A stretch of DNA of 5,109 nucleotides. It comes from Phycisphaerae bacterium SM23_33. GTDB taxonomy: Bacteria; Planctomycetota; Phycisphaerae; SM23-33. The translations under genes were made by a program, and so were the position numbers. The notes beneath the pieces were generated by a model. The model made no database searches. It was given only the letters and a program-made list of their open reading frames with translations, and was not told where the DNA came from. The stretch lies in NCBI GenBank assembly GCA_001303665.1, contig LJUF01000273.1, positions 1-5,109 of the forward strand, given 5' to 3'. Positions 1-5,095 of the stretch are shown piece by piece; the first letter of the stretch is position 1; each line of letters begins with the position of its first letter.

Positions 1-722
1 TTCAGAAGGGCGCTTCCCAGCGGCCCGCCGCAATAGCTGAAGGCCCCCCAGCAGCACTCCATCTTGCCGTCGCACCAGAAGGGCGGGCCGGGGTCGTCGA
101 CCCAGCCGCCATACGCGCTGGCCTGCTCCCAACAGGCGTTGCCGGTGTTGCTGCCGTCGGCGCAGGTCCACTGGGTGCAGTTGGCGGTGTCCAGCACCTC
201 ATCGCCGGTGTTGGGGACGCCGTCGCCGTCGGTGTAGGAGCTCTGGCAGGCCCACTCGGTGATGGGCTTGAGGTTCTTGGACCAGTTGAAGGCGTGAGTG
301 TTCCACGCGCCAGGCCCGCCGTAGTCGTTCCAGCCCAGTTCGGTGGACTGGTCCCAGTAGCCGTCGCCCTCGTCGGCCCAGACGCTCTGGCTGCACCAGG
401 TAAAGGGCATGTACGCCATGCCGGTGCAGTCCGTGCTCCCGCTGACCGTGGTGATGTACAGCCTGACCTTGTGATCCGGCCAGGCGGCTAGGCAGTTGGC
501 CAGCGCTGTCCTGTCAAAGTCGGCGCACCAGGTGGCAAAGCCCGCCTTGATGAACGCGTAATGGTTGGCGCCGGTGTTGATGTAGCGGGCCATGCACTCC
601 CCGGAGCAGGCCTCGTCCTTGGTGGGCAGATACTTGCCGTATCCGAGGTCGGCCAGTGCCGCCCCGGGCAGCCACGCCACCGCTGCGGCCAGAAGCACAA
701 CCGCTAAGATCTTTCTCCTCAT
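1..722 (-). CDS. Secreted cysteine-rich protein, DNRLRE-like/PEP-CTERM family paralogue (3' end cut by window)
   Basis: The frame is open from the ATG at 722 to the left edge, giving 240 residues with no stop, so the C-terminus is missing. GGAGG (730-734) sits 7 nt before the ATG. Residues 1-24 form a clear Sec signal peptide: MRRK, then a hydrophobic Ala/Leu/Val core ending in ALA, with probable cleavage before D25. The mature part is rich in Trp and Cys (14 Cys in 240 residues), including C223-C224. Residues 145-187 (FNW...YTDGDGVPNTGDEVLD...NCTQW) match residues 132-174 of the next minus-strand gene at 24 of 43 positions, so the two are paralogues. The last visible residues (GSALL) resemble the DDALL segment of that paralogue, which predicts about 70 missing residues, probably ending in a PEP-CTERM signal. 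The precise function is unknown; a surface or matrix protein is inferred. Confidence 0.85.
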   Translation of the reverse strand, partial: MRRKILAVVLLAAAVAWLPGAALADLGYGKYLPTKDEACSGECMARYINTGANHYAFIKAGFATWCADFDRTALANCLAAWPDHKVRLYITTVSGSTDCTGMAYMPFTWCSQSVWADEGDGYWDQSTELGWNDYGGPGAWNTHAFNWSKNLKPITEWACQSSYTDGDGVPNTGDEVLDTANCTQWTCADGSNTGNACWEQASAYGGWVDDPGPPFWCDGKMECCWGAFSYCGGPLGSALL

Positions 723-761
723 GTTGTTTCCTCCACCATGTCCACTGATTCTCCGTCGCGC

Positions 762-801
762 GCGGGCGCACTCCGCCCGCTACGGTACATGGGGCAGTGT
801 G
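762..801 (-). promoter_or_regulatory. Candidate leader element: CACACTGCCCC plus hairpin upstream of the 1-722 gene
   Basis: Read on the minus strand, CACACTGCCCC (801-791) is followed 10 nt later by a perfect 7-bp stem, GCGGGCG/CGCCCGC (780-774 with 768-762), with a 5-nt loop. The gene's RBS and ATG follow. The 11-mer is identical to one upstream of the prepilin gene and differs by one base from one upstream of the 1132-2037 gene, always on the sense strand. TACAAG (807-802) directly precedes it and could be a -10 box, but no convincing -35 box is seen. Role is unproven. Confidence 0.35.
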
Positions 802-1058
802 CTTGTATCTTCACCATGAAGCGCCAGCCCTAACCCCTTAGAAACGGCGCTATCTCTCTCAACCGGGCTTCTATGTTACCGCGCTCTGCCCATTCCGTCC
901 AGCCCCGTTCCGGGCCCGTTGTGAAAAAAGCTCGCGCACGTTGGGCCCGTCCGCAGGTCGAGTCCGCGGCCCTTCCGCCCGCCGACCCTCCCCGCGTGCA
1001 AAAGGCCGCCCGTCGGCCGGGGCAGGCCTGCGGGCGACTAACGTCCGCACAAAGCACA
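802..1058. other. Intergenic stretch with no supported gene
   Basis: This is the remainder of the gap between the two minus-strand genes. It is GC-rich, and its short open frames on both strands have no credible ribosome binding site and no recognisable protein features. A run of six A on the plus strand (T on the minus strand) near 925-931 has no strong stem next to it. A weak TTGAGA (862-857) / TAAGGG (840-835) pair with a 16-nt spacer could serve the 1-722 gene, but it is too poor to call. Confidence 0.5.
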
Positions 1059-1091
1059 CCCCGACCGGGGAAGCCTTAACCCCGGTCGGGG
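1059..1091 (-). terminator. Probable terminator of the 1132-2037 gene
   Basis: A perfect 12-bp inverted repeat, CCCCGACCGGGG / CCCCGGTCGGGG, surrounds the 9-nt loop 1071-1079. It starts 40 nt downstream of the stop codon of the minus-strand gene. The minus-strand tail is TGTGCTTTGTG, T-rich but not a true T-run, so this is a hairpin terminator with a weak U-tract, or an mRNA 3'-end stabiliser. The stem is symmetric and could also act on the plus strand, where no gene would need it. Confidence 0.6.
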
Positions 1092-1131
1092 CTTGGTCTT
1101 GCCTAAAGACAATCAAACTGCAAACGTCGGG

Positions 1132-2037
1132 CTACCGCTTCTTGCGAAGCAGGACCAACAGTCCGCCGCCGGCCAGCACCAGCATCGTCGCCGGCTCGGG
1201 GACGCACACGATCTCGAGGTACGGCTCCTTGCCGGGATCGTCGTCGGTATAGCAGTGCTTGTTGTTGAAATCAAAAGGCGGCAGGTCCAGGACCACCAGA
1301 CCCCTGTTGTTCGGGTTGCACAGCAGGTCCTGCAACAGCGCGTCGTCAAGGACCACCCCGACGTAGGTTTCGTAGTCGGCGTCGCTCATGTTCAGGGTCG
1401 CGGTGTTCTGAACGGTCTTGCACGCGCCCATCCACGGCATCCACGGGTCGTTGAGGTTCTTGTTGGCATTGGTCCAGACGCAGTCCAGCATGGTGTTCTG
1501 CCTGGGATCGCCCGGGAACATCCACTGGACGGAGTTCTGGACGTCCAGAACCTCGTCACCGGTGCTGGGGACGCCGTCGCCGTCGGTGTAGGCGGTCACG
1601 GCGTACATCTCGGTGGCCGCCGTCTCGTCCTTGGGCCAGTTGAAGTTGGTCATCGTCTGGCCCGCGGTGCCCTCGACCCAGTCGGTCTCGCTCCACAGGG
1701 CACAGACCTTGCACGGGACAGCCGCCCCGCCCGGCGTGAAGCCGGCCTTCGGCATCATGTAGAACGTCGCCTGATAGTGCCAGCCGGGCGGACACGGGTT
1801 GGCGCACATCCAGGCCTCGATCTCGCAAGTGTCCCAGTCGCCGTACCATTGGTGATCGGACGCCTTGACGCACCGCGCGCCCGGCGCCTGGCCGGCGTTG
1901 CTGTACCATTCGCCGGGCCCCGGGGGCCCACCGGCCTGATCGTTGATATTGTCCCGGCCGACGATGAAGATTTCACCGCTGGCACTGGCCGCCAACAGCC
2001 CCGCAAGGGCGGCCGCAACTAAAAACAATCTACCCAT
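1132..2037 (-). CDS. PEP-CTERM sorting domain protein with DNRLRE-like C-terminal part
   Basis: The product is 301 residues. The start is the ATG at 2037, because GGAGG at 2045-2049 lies 7 nt upstream. An ATG 6 nt earlier is only 1 nt from that RBS, and a third 27 nt earlier would put extra charged residues before the signal peptide. Residues 1-21 are the signal peptide (MGRLFLV..., SASG). Residues 132-174 match the paralogue at 1-722. Residues 226-278 (VGVVLDDALLQDLL, NRGLVVLD, KEPYLEIV) fit the end of a DNRLRE-type domain. The C-terminus is a classic PEP-CTERM signal: VPEPAT at 279-284, a hydrophobic stretch, then RKKR. In this family the tail directs recognition by an exosortase in the inner membrane, followed by transfer to the envelope or extracellular matrix. 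It has eleven Cys, including a CKVC motif at 109-112. The ligand or structural role is unknown. It is probably transcribed alone, from the promoter at 2277-2305 to the hairpin at 1059-1091. Confidence 0.9.
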   Translation of the reverse strand: MGRLFLVAAALAGLLAASASGEIFIVGRDNINDQAGGPPGPGEWYSNAGQAPGARCVKASDHQWYGDWDTCEIEAWMCANPCPPGWHYQATFYMMPKAGFTPGGAAVPCKVCALWSETDWVEGTAGQTMTNFNWPKDETAATEMYAVTAYTDGDGVPSTGDEVLDVQNSVQWMFPGDPRQNTMLDCVWTNANKNLNDPWMPWMGACKTVQNTATLNMSDADYETYVGVVLDDALLQDLLCNPNNRGLVVLDLPPFDFNNKHCYTDDDPGKEPYLEIVCVPEPATMLVLAGGGLLVLLRKKR

Positions 2038-2044
2038 AATCATC

Positions 2045-2049
2045 CCTCC
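2045..2049 (-). promoter_or_regulatory. Ribosome binding site deciding the start of the 1132-2037 gene
   Basis: On the minus strand GAGGAGGG (2051-2044) contains GGAGG exactly 7 nt before the ATG at 2037. The same 7-nt spacing is seen for the 1-722, 2518-3531 and 4121-5095 genes, which supports this start over the two upstream in-frame ATGs. Confidence 0.75.
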
Positions 2050-2137
2050 TCGCGCATGCTCCATTGACCAATCAGGTACAGATTCCCGCTCTCAACGAAG
2101 TACTCGTTAGGCTCCTTGACTGTCACCACCTCCCTTC

Positions 2138-2184
2138 GCGCCGGCTCAAAGCCCGCGCAGATACGCCGAAAGTGGGGCAGTATG
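2138..2184 (-). promoter_or_regulatory. Candidate leader element: CATACTGCCCC plus hairpin upstream of the 1132-2037 gene
   Basis: Read on the minus strand, CATACTGCCCC (2184-2174) is followed 15 nt later by a hairpin at 2158-2138: GCGC, a G-G mismatch, GGCT, a 3-nt loop, AGCC, then GCGC. The motif lies 136 nt before the start codon, farther than in the other two copies (68 and 43 nt). It differs from those copies at one of 11 bases. Regulatory role is inferred from recurrence only. Confidence 0.35.
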
Positions 2185-2276
2185 CAGCACAGACACGGCG
2201 TCTCGCGGCGAAACGTTAGCGTCCGCCACGAATTACCCTCGCGAATCCTCACAGACAGATATTTGCTCCGAAACCA

Positions 2277-2305
2277 CTTATACCACCGAACCCGGTTTTT
2301 GTCCA
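2277..2305 (-). promoter_or_regulatory. Sigma70-like promoter for the 1132-2037 gene
   Basis: On the minus strand TGGACA (2305-2300; 5 of 6 to TTGACA) and TATAAG (2282-2277; 5 of 6 to TATAAT) are separated by exactly 17 nt. Transcription would begin near 2270, giving a 5' leader of roughly 230 nt that carries the CATACTGCCCC element and hairpin. It is the best promoter match in the window. Confidence 0.5.
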
Positions 2306-2360
2306 GGGGGATTTCCGCGGGATTCCGTGAAAAGCCCAGGGGCGGGCCGGGCCCCCGGGA

Positions 2361-2394
2361 GGCCTGGGGCAGCTCGCGCCGCCGGCCCCGGGCC
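2361..2394. repeat. Long GC-rich inverted repeat between the divergent promoters
   Basis: GGCCTGGGGC (2361-2370) pairs with GCCCCGGGCC (2385-2394) to give a 10-bp stem with one G-T wobble and a 14-nt loop. It lies between the minus-strand promoter (2277-2305) and the candidate plus-strand promoter (2415-2443). It has no T-run on either side (plus-strand tail AGAATTTG). It could be an insulator, a protein-binding site, or a chance product of local GC richness. Confidence 0.4.
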
Positions 2395-2414
2395 AGAATT
2401 TGTCGGCAAAGGCA

Positions 2415-2443
2415 TTGCATTCACTGCCAGCCTGCCTTACAAT
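2415..2443 (+). promoter_or_regulatory. Possible sigma70-like promoter for the prepilin-lipoprotein operon
   Basis: TACAAT at 2438-2443 is a good -10 box (5 of 6). TTGCAT at 2415-2420 is a poor -35 box (first three bases match), and the spacer is 17 nt. A start near 2450 would place the CACACTGCCCC element close to the 5' end of a leader of about 68 nt. No better plus-strand candidate is visible in the gap. Confidence 0.35.
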
Positions 2444-2463
2444 CCGGTCGGTTCACTTCGTTT

Positions 2464-2490
2464 CACACTGCCCCGTGCCGCGCCGGCGGC
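2464..2490 (+). promoter_or_regulatory. Candidate leader element: CACACTGCCCC plus hairpin upstream of the prepilin gene
   Basis: CACACTGCCCC at 2464-2474 is followed after 2 nt by a 5-bp stem, GCCGC/GCGGC (2477-2481 with 2486-2490), with a 4-nt loop. It ends 43 nt before the ATG at 2518. The match to the copy upstream of the 1-722 gene extends to 13 of 14 bases (CACACTGCCCCRTG). Confidence 0.35.
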
Positions 2491-2505
2491 TGGATGCAAA
2501 TCGTT

Positions 2506-2510
2506 GGAGG
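2506..2510 (+). promoter_or_regulatory. Ribosome binding site deciding the prepilin start
   Basis: GGAGG lies 7 nt before the ATG at 2518. The frame is open a further 402 nt upstream, to an ATG at 2116. Starting there would bury the prepilin leader behind 134 unrelated residues, and that region carries promoter and leader signals. The short start is therefore clearly preferred. Confidence 0.8.
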
Positions 2511-2517
2511 TGGGAAA

Positions 2518-3531
2518 ATGCGTCGCAAAGGGGCATTCACGCTCGTCGAGCTGCTGATCGTGGTGGGCATCATCGGGCTGTTGGTGACGCTGATCATGCC
2601 CAGCCTCGGCCGGGCCAGGGAGCTGGCCAAAAAGACCGTCTGCGCCGCCCAGTTGAACAGCTACGCCAGGGTGCTGCGGATCTTCGTGGAAGACCACGGC
2701 CACTACCCGCCCATGGGCACGGTGGGTCCGCCGGGGTTTCCCAAGTTCTACGGGTTAATGCAGGAGATGCGGATCGAGCCGCCGCGGAAGTATTCCTGGG
2801 GTTGGGACTACAGCACCTGGGAGCTGGACGACGTCTGGGAAAAGGCCTTCTGCCCCTCCATGGACCCGGTGAAGGTGGTGGGACAGGCCGACCGGATGTG
2901 GGTCAAGGGGCTGAGCCCGGCGTACAAGCCCTCGCTGCATCGGGCGGCGGCCGGGTATCAGTGGAACGTGACGCTTCGGGGGGCGGGCATGCGGATGCCG
3001 AAGTTTTCCTCCGGCCGGTGGCCCGCGGAGCCCTGGGAGCCGCAAGGCGACTGGTGGCGGTGGGACAACACCATGTGGATTGACTTCATCCTCAACCTGG
3101 CCACTCCCGGGGTGTACGTCTGCCAGGCCGTCAGCCCTGACGAAATCAAGCAGCCGGCCTCGGTGGCGGAGGCCTTCGACGGCTGGGACCACGAGTCCAT
3201 TCCCGGGCTGAACTGGGCCGATTCCGGGCTGAACGGGGCCTGGTCGTGGGAGAACCTGGTCCCCGGCTGGCACGTGGGCCCGCAGTCAGAGCACTGCAAC
3301 GGCTGGGCGCTGCTGAACGGCCGGCGGCATCCCAGCAGTCCCAACGTCATGTACGCCGACGGGCACGTGGCCGCCGACGCGACCAGGGACGTGCCCCTCA
3401 ACGAGGTGGGCGGTCTGCCCGGCGGGGCCAGTTGGGAGGGCGCTTACGTCAAGAGCTGGGAGGACTTCGACCACACCTTCGGCACCATGCGCCACGTCGT
3501 GCCTCGGATGAGCTTCAGCAAGATTCCGTAG
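2518..3531 (+). CDS. Type IV prepilin-like protein with N-terminal methylation motif and H-X9-DG pattern
   Basis: The product is 337 residues. The N-terminus MRRKGA-FTLVELL is a type III (prepilin) signal: a short basic leader, predicted prepilin peptidase cleavage between A6 and F7, and Glu at mature position 5 (E11). A hydrophobic helix to about residue 28 serves as membrane anchor and assembly spine. Ala rather than Gly at -1 is tolerated in this family. Residues 111-114 (FCPS) and H271-X9-D281-G282 followed by HV fit the large planctomycete prepilin/DUF1559-like families, which are abundant pseudopilin-type proteins of unclear individual function. The middle (residues 90-260) is unusually rich in Trp. 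The 3' neighbour begins 11 nt after the stop, so the two are probably cotranscribed. It is more likely a pseudopilin-like envelope protein than a major pilin; the partner apparatus is not in the window. Confidence 0.9.
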   Translation: MRRKGAFTLVELLIVVGIIGLLVTLIMPSLGRARELAKKTVCAAQLNSYARVLRIFVEDHGHYPPMGTVGPPGFPKFYGLMQEMRIEPPRKYSWGWDYSTWELDDVWEKAFCPSMDPVKVVGQADRMWVKGLSPAYKPSLHRAAAGYQWNVTLRGAGMRMPKFSSGRWPAEPWEPQGDWWRWDNTMWIDFILNLATPGVYVCQAVSPDEIKQPASVAEAFDGWDHESIPGLNWADSGLNGAWSWENLVPGWHVGPQSEHCNGWALLNGRRHPSSPNVMYADGHVAADATRDVPLNEVGGLPGGASWEGAYVKSWEDFDHTFGTMRHVVPRMSFSKIP

Positions 3532-3542
3532 CGGACAGACCC

Positions 3543-3965
3543 ATGCGAACGATCACGTCGATCTTTGCGGTGCTGGGCCTGCTGGCCCTGCCTGGCTGCA
3601 GGGGCAAAACGACCAGCATCAGCAACTCGGATTATCTGCTTGGGCTGTTGGGGGAGGCCTGGAACAACGCCCGGGAGTCCCTCCAGTCGGACCAGCCCAA
3701 CCTGGACCTGCTTCGCTCCGTGCACGTGCTGCTGACGCAGCGCGCGCCCAGCCGCCTCCCGAAGGACTACCAAGGGTCCAACAAGCAGCAAGTCCTGGAC
3801 AAGCTGAAGGCCCTCGGGGACGCCTACACCGCCGAGGTGGCCTCGAAGATGGACTTCCTCTCCCAGCGGGTGCGGCTGAAGGAGGGGGTGAAGCTGGAGC
3901 ACGTGCGAGCGGCCTTCATGAAGCTGGACAAGGATTACCGCGAACTGGAGGCAATGACGAGGTAG
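3543..3965 (+). CDS. Small predicted lipoprotein of unknown function
   Basis: The product is 140 residues. The ATG at 3543 follows the prepilin stop by 11 nt. No good Shine-Dalgarno sequence is visible (only CGGA near 3532-3535), so translation may depend on coupling to the upstream gene. The N-terminus MRTITSIFAVLGLLALPGC is a lipoprotein-like signal with the lipobox cysteine at C19. Pro at -2 is atypical for a lipobox, so plain Sec cleavage is possible. After C19 the chain is polar and looks mostly helical, with a charged C-terminal third (residues 95-140, many K/E/R). C19 is its only Cys. I do not recognise a family. Its position suggests a role with the prepilin-like protein at the envelope, which is inference from operon structure only. 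Confidence 0.8.
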   Translation: MRTITSIFAVLGLLALPGCRGKTTSISNSDYLLGLLGEAWNNARESLQSDQPNLDLLRSVHVLLTQRAPSRLPKDYQGSNKQQVLDKLKALGDAYTAEVASKMDFLSQRVRLKEGVKLEHVRAAFMKLDKDYRELEAMTR

Positions 3966-4019
3966 CAGGCCTGCCGCGCCGGCGGCGGGCCGCCAGCGGC
4001 GGCTCAGGCGCCCGAAATG

Positions 4020-4048
4020 CCCCGGCCGGGCGGGCCGCCCCGCCGGGG
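4020..4048. terminator. Possible bidirectional hairpin between convergent genes
   Basis: CCCCGGC (4020-4026) pairs with GCCGGGG (4042-4048). After one C-C mismatch, GGGC (4028-4031) pairs with GCCC (4037-4040) around a 5-nt loop. It lies 54 nt after the lipoprotein stop and 72 nt after the stop of the opposing minus-strand gene. No T-run follows on either strand. The whole gap is very GC-rich, and a second stem (CCGGCCG/CGGCCGG, 4073-4079 with 4086-4092) is also present, so assignment is weak. Confidence 0.3.
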
Positions 4049-4120
4049 CCCTGCACAAATCCGGAGATTGCGCCGGCCGGCGGAGCGGCCGGGACAGCGC
4101 GGCTCCGGCTGAGATTCACA

Positions 4121-5095
4121 TCAGTGCCGGCGGCGCCGGAACAGGGCCAAGCCCCCCACGGCGATCATTGCCAGCCCAGCCGGCTCCGGAACGGCGGCGA
4201 TGGCCTCGGGGCAGCCGGCCTTGTAGTTCATCGACCAGGCGTTATAGTCCAGTCCGTCCACGGTGCCGTCGCCGTTGAAGTTGCCCTCCGGCCAGCCGCC
4301 GGCCTGAAGGTAGTGCAGCGACCAGGCGTTGTAGTCCAGGCCATCCACGCAGCCGTCGTAATTGGCATCCCCGCTGTGCAGCAGTTGCGTGATCACCAGC
4401 CGCGGGGCGTCGCTGTCGTCCTCAGGCGTGTACTCCCTGCTGTAGTAGTCGGGGTAACCGTAATCGTACGGGTCGGGGCGAACGGCAATCGTGATCCGAT
4501 TGTCGCTGTCCACAAAGTCGCTGAAGGCGGCGTTCCGGCCCAGGCACCACTGGATCAGAGCCGTGACGTCCAGATCAATGTCGGCGCCGGAGGAAACCCT
4601 GCCCAGGTCCCGGGTCACCGCGCCGGGGTCGCTGCCCTCCTCCAGGAAGGGCAGGTACGCCACCGGGGGCGCCGTGGGATCATTTTGCGGAGCGCTGGCC
4701 CAGGTGATCCCCGTGGGGCCCGTCTCCGGCAGCACGGCCAGGTCCCAGTCCTTGGCTTCGTCCATGATGCCGAAGAATTTCAGCATCGTGTAGCTTGGGG
4801 CCTTCACGTTGACCCGCAGGGACGCCGACGTGACTTCCAGCAGCGGATGTTCCACCGAGATGTCAAAATGCAGATACGCTTTGCGTGCATTGTCCATGCC
4901 GCCCAATCTCAGCTCCTCTGCCGCGCCAAAATTGCCGTGGTCCACCAGCAGCTCCGCCCAGCCATCGGCCCAGATGTACGCGTCGGCGTCGGCGATGACA
5001 GTGGAGACCACATCCTCGGCCCAGGCCGGGCAGGCCGGAAGGCACACGGCCAGCGCGGCGAGAAACCCGATTGCAGACCTTCTGATGGCTGTCAT
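4121..5095 (-). CDS. Secreted DNRLRE-domain protein with dockerin type I repeats and PEP-CTERM signal
   Basis: The product is 324 residues. The ATG at 5095 has GGAGG (5103-5107) 7 nt upstream; an ATG at 5102 is out of frame and abuts the RBS. Residues 1-26 are a Sec signal peptide ending in AWA, with cleavage before E27. Residues 31-238 fit a DNRLRE (disaggregatase-related) domain: DAYIWADG near the start, KAYLHFDIS at 72-80, GITWASAP at 129-136, DLDVTALIQW at 174-183, and YSREYTPED...PRLVI near the end. Residues 242-294 hold two dockerin-type calcium loops (D243-N245-D247-G248...D254 and N272-N274-D276-G277...D283). The end is a PEP-CTERM signal: VPEP at 302-305, a hydrophobic stretch, then FRRRRH. 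In cellulosomes dockerins bind cohesins, but in planctomycetes they often occur without a known cohesin partner. A surface or matrix-anchored protein is the best inference; no catalytic residues are recognised. It is convergent with the lipoprotein gene. Confidence 0.92.
   Translation of the reverse strand: MTAIRRSAIGFLAALAVCLPACPAWAEDVVSTVIADADAYIWADGWAELLVDHGNFGAAEELRLGGMDNARKAYLHFDISVEHPLLEVTSASLRVNVKAPSYTMLKFFGIMDEAKDWDLAVLPETGPTGITWASAPQNDPTAPPVAYLPFLEEGSDPGAVTRDLGRVSSGADIDLDVTALIQWCLGRNAAFSDFVDSDNRITIAVRPDPYDYGYPDYYSREYTPEDDSDAPRLVITQLLHSGDANYDGCVDGLDYNAWSLHYLQAGGWPEGNFNGDGTVDGLDYNAWSMNYKAGCPEAIAAVPEPAGLAMIAVGGLALFRRRRH
4223..4372 (-). repeat. Dockerin-encoding duplicated segment
   Basis: Two copies of about 63 nt (4372-4310 and 4285-4223 on the minus strand) repeat with an 87-nt (29-codon) period. 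They encode G-x-x-N-x-DG-x-VDGLDYNAWS-x-x-Y twice. DGLDYNAWS is identical in both copies, and the nucleotide sequence is close enough to suggest internal duplication. The second copy has Asn instead of Asp at calcium-loop position 1. Confidence 0.85.

Noticed and set aside
830..1116. Short overlapping reading frames on both strands in the 723-1131 gap
   Set aside because: They are Arg/Ala/Pro-rich frames typical of GC-rich non-coding DNA, without ribosome binding sites, and they overlap one another.
1093..2022. A 309-codon plus-strand frame antisense to the PEP-CTERM gene
   Set aside because: It is the mirror of a convincing secreted PEP-CTERM protein. GC-rich third positions keep the opposite frame open, and its product (rich in V, G, R and H) has no signal peptide or recognisable domain.
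2040..2420. A 126-residue minus-strand reading frame upstream of the PEP-CTERM gene
   Set aside because: Its ATG at 2420 has no ribosome binding site and lies upstream of the best promoter. Composition is Arg-rich without recognisable domains. The 2-nt junction with the next gene is kept as a low-interest finding.
2116..2517. Upstream in-frame extension of the prepilin gene (134 extra residues)
   Set aside because: The extension is basic and low in protein-like features, would bury the prepilin leader, and covers promoter and leader signals. The GGAGG at 2506-2510 fixes the start at 2518.
723..2517. Sigma-54 promoter (TGGCAC-N5-TTGC type), as reported for some PEP-CTERM regulons
   Set aside because: I looked upstream of the three visible starts and found no GG/GC pair with the required spacing and flanking bases.
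1022..3974. The 10-bp palindrome GCAGGCCTGC occurs twice (1022-1031 and 3965-3974)
   Set aside because: The flanking sequences are unrelated, and a short GC-rich palindrome recurring in a window of this composition is not strong evidence of function.
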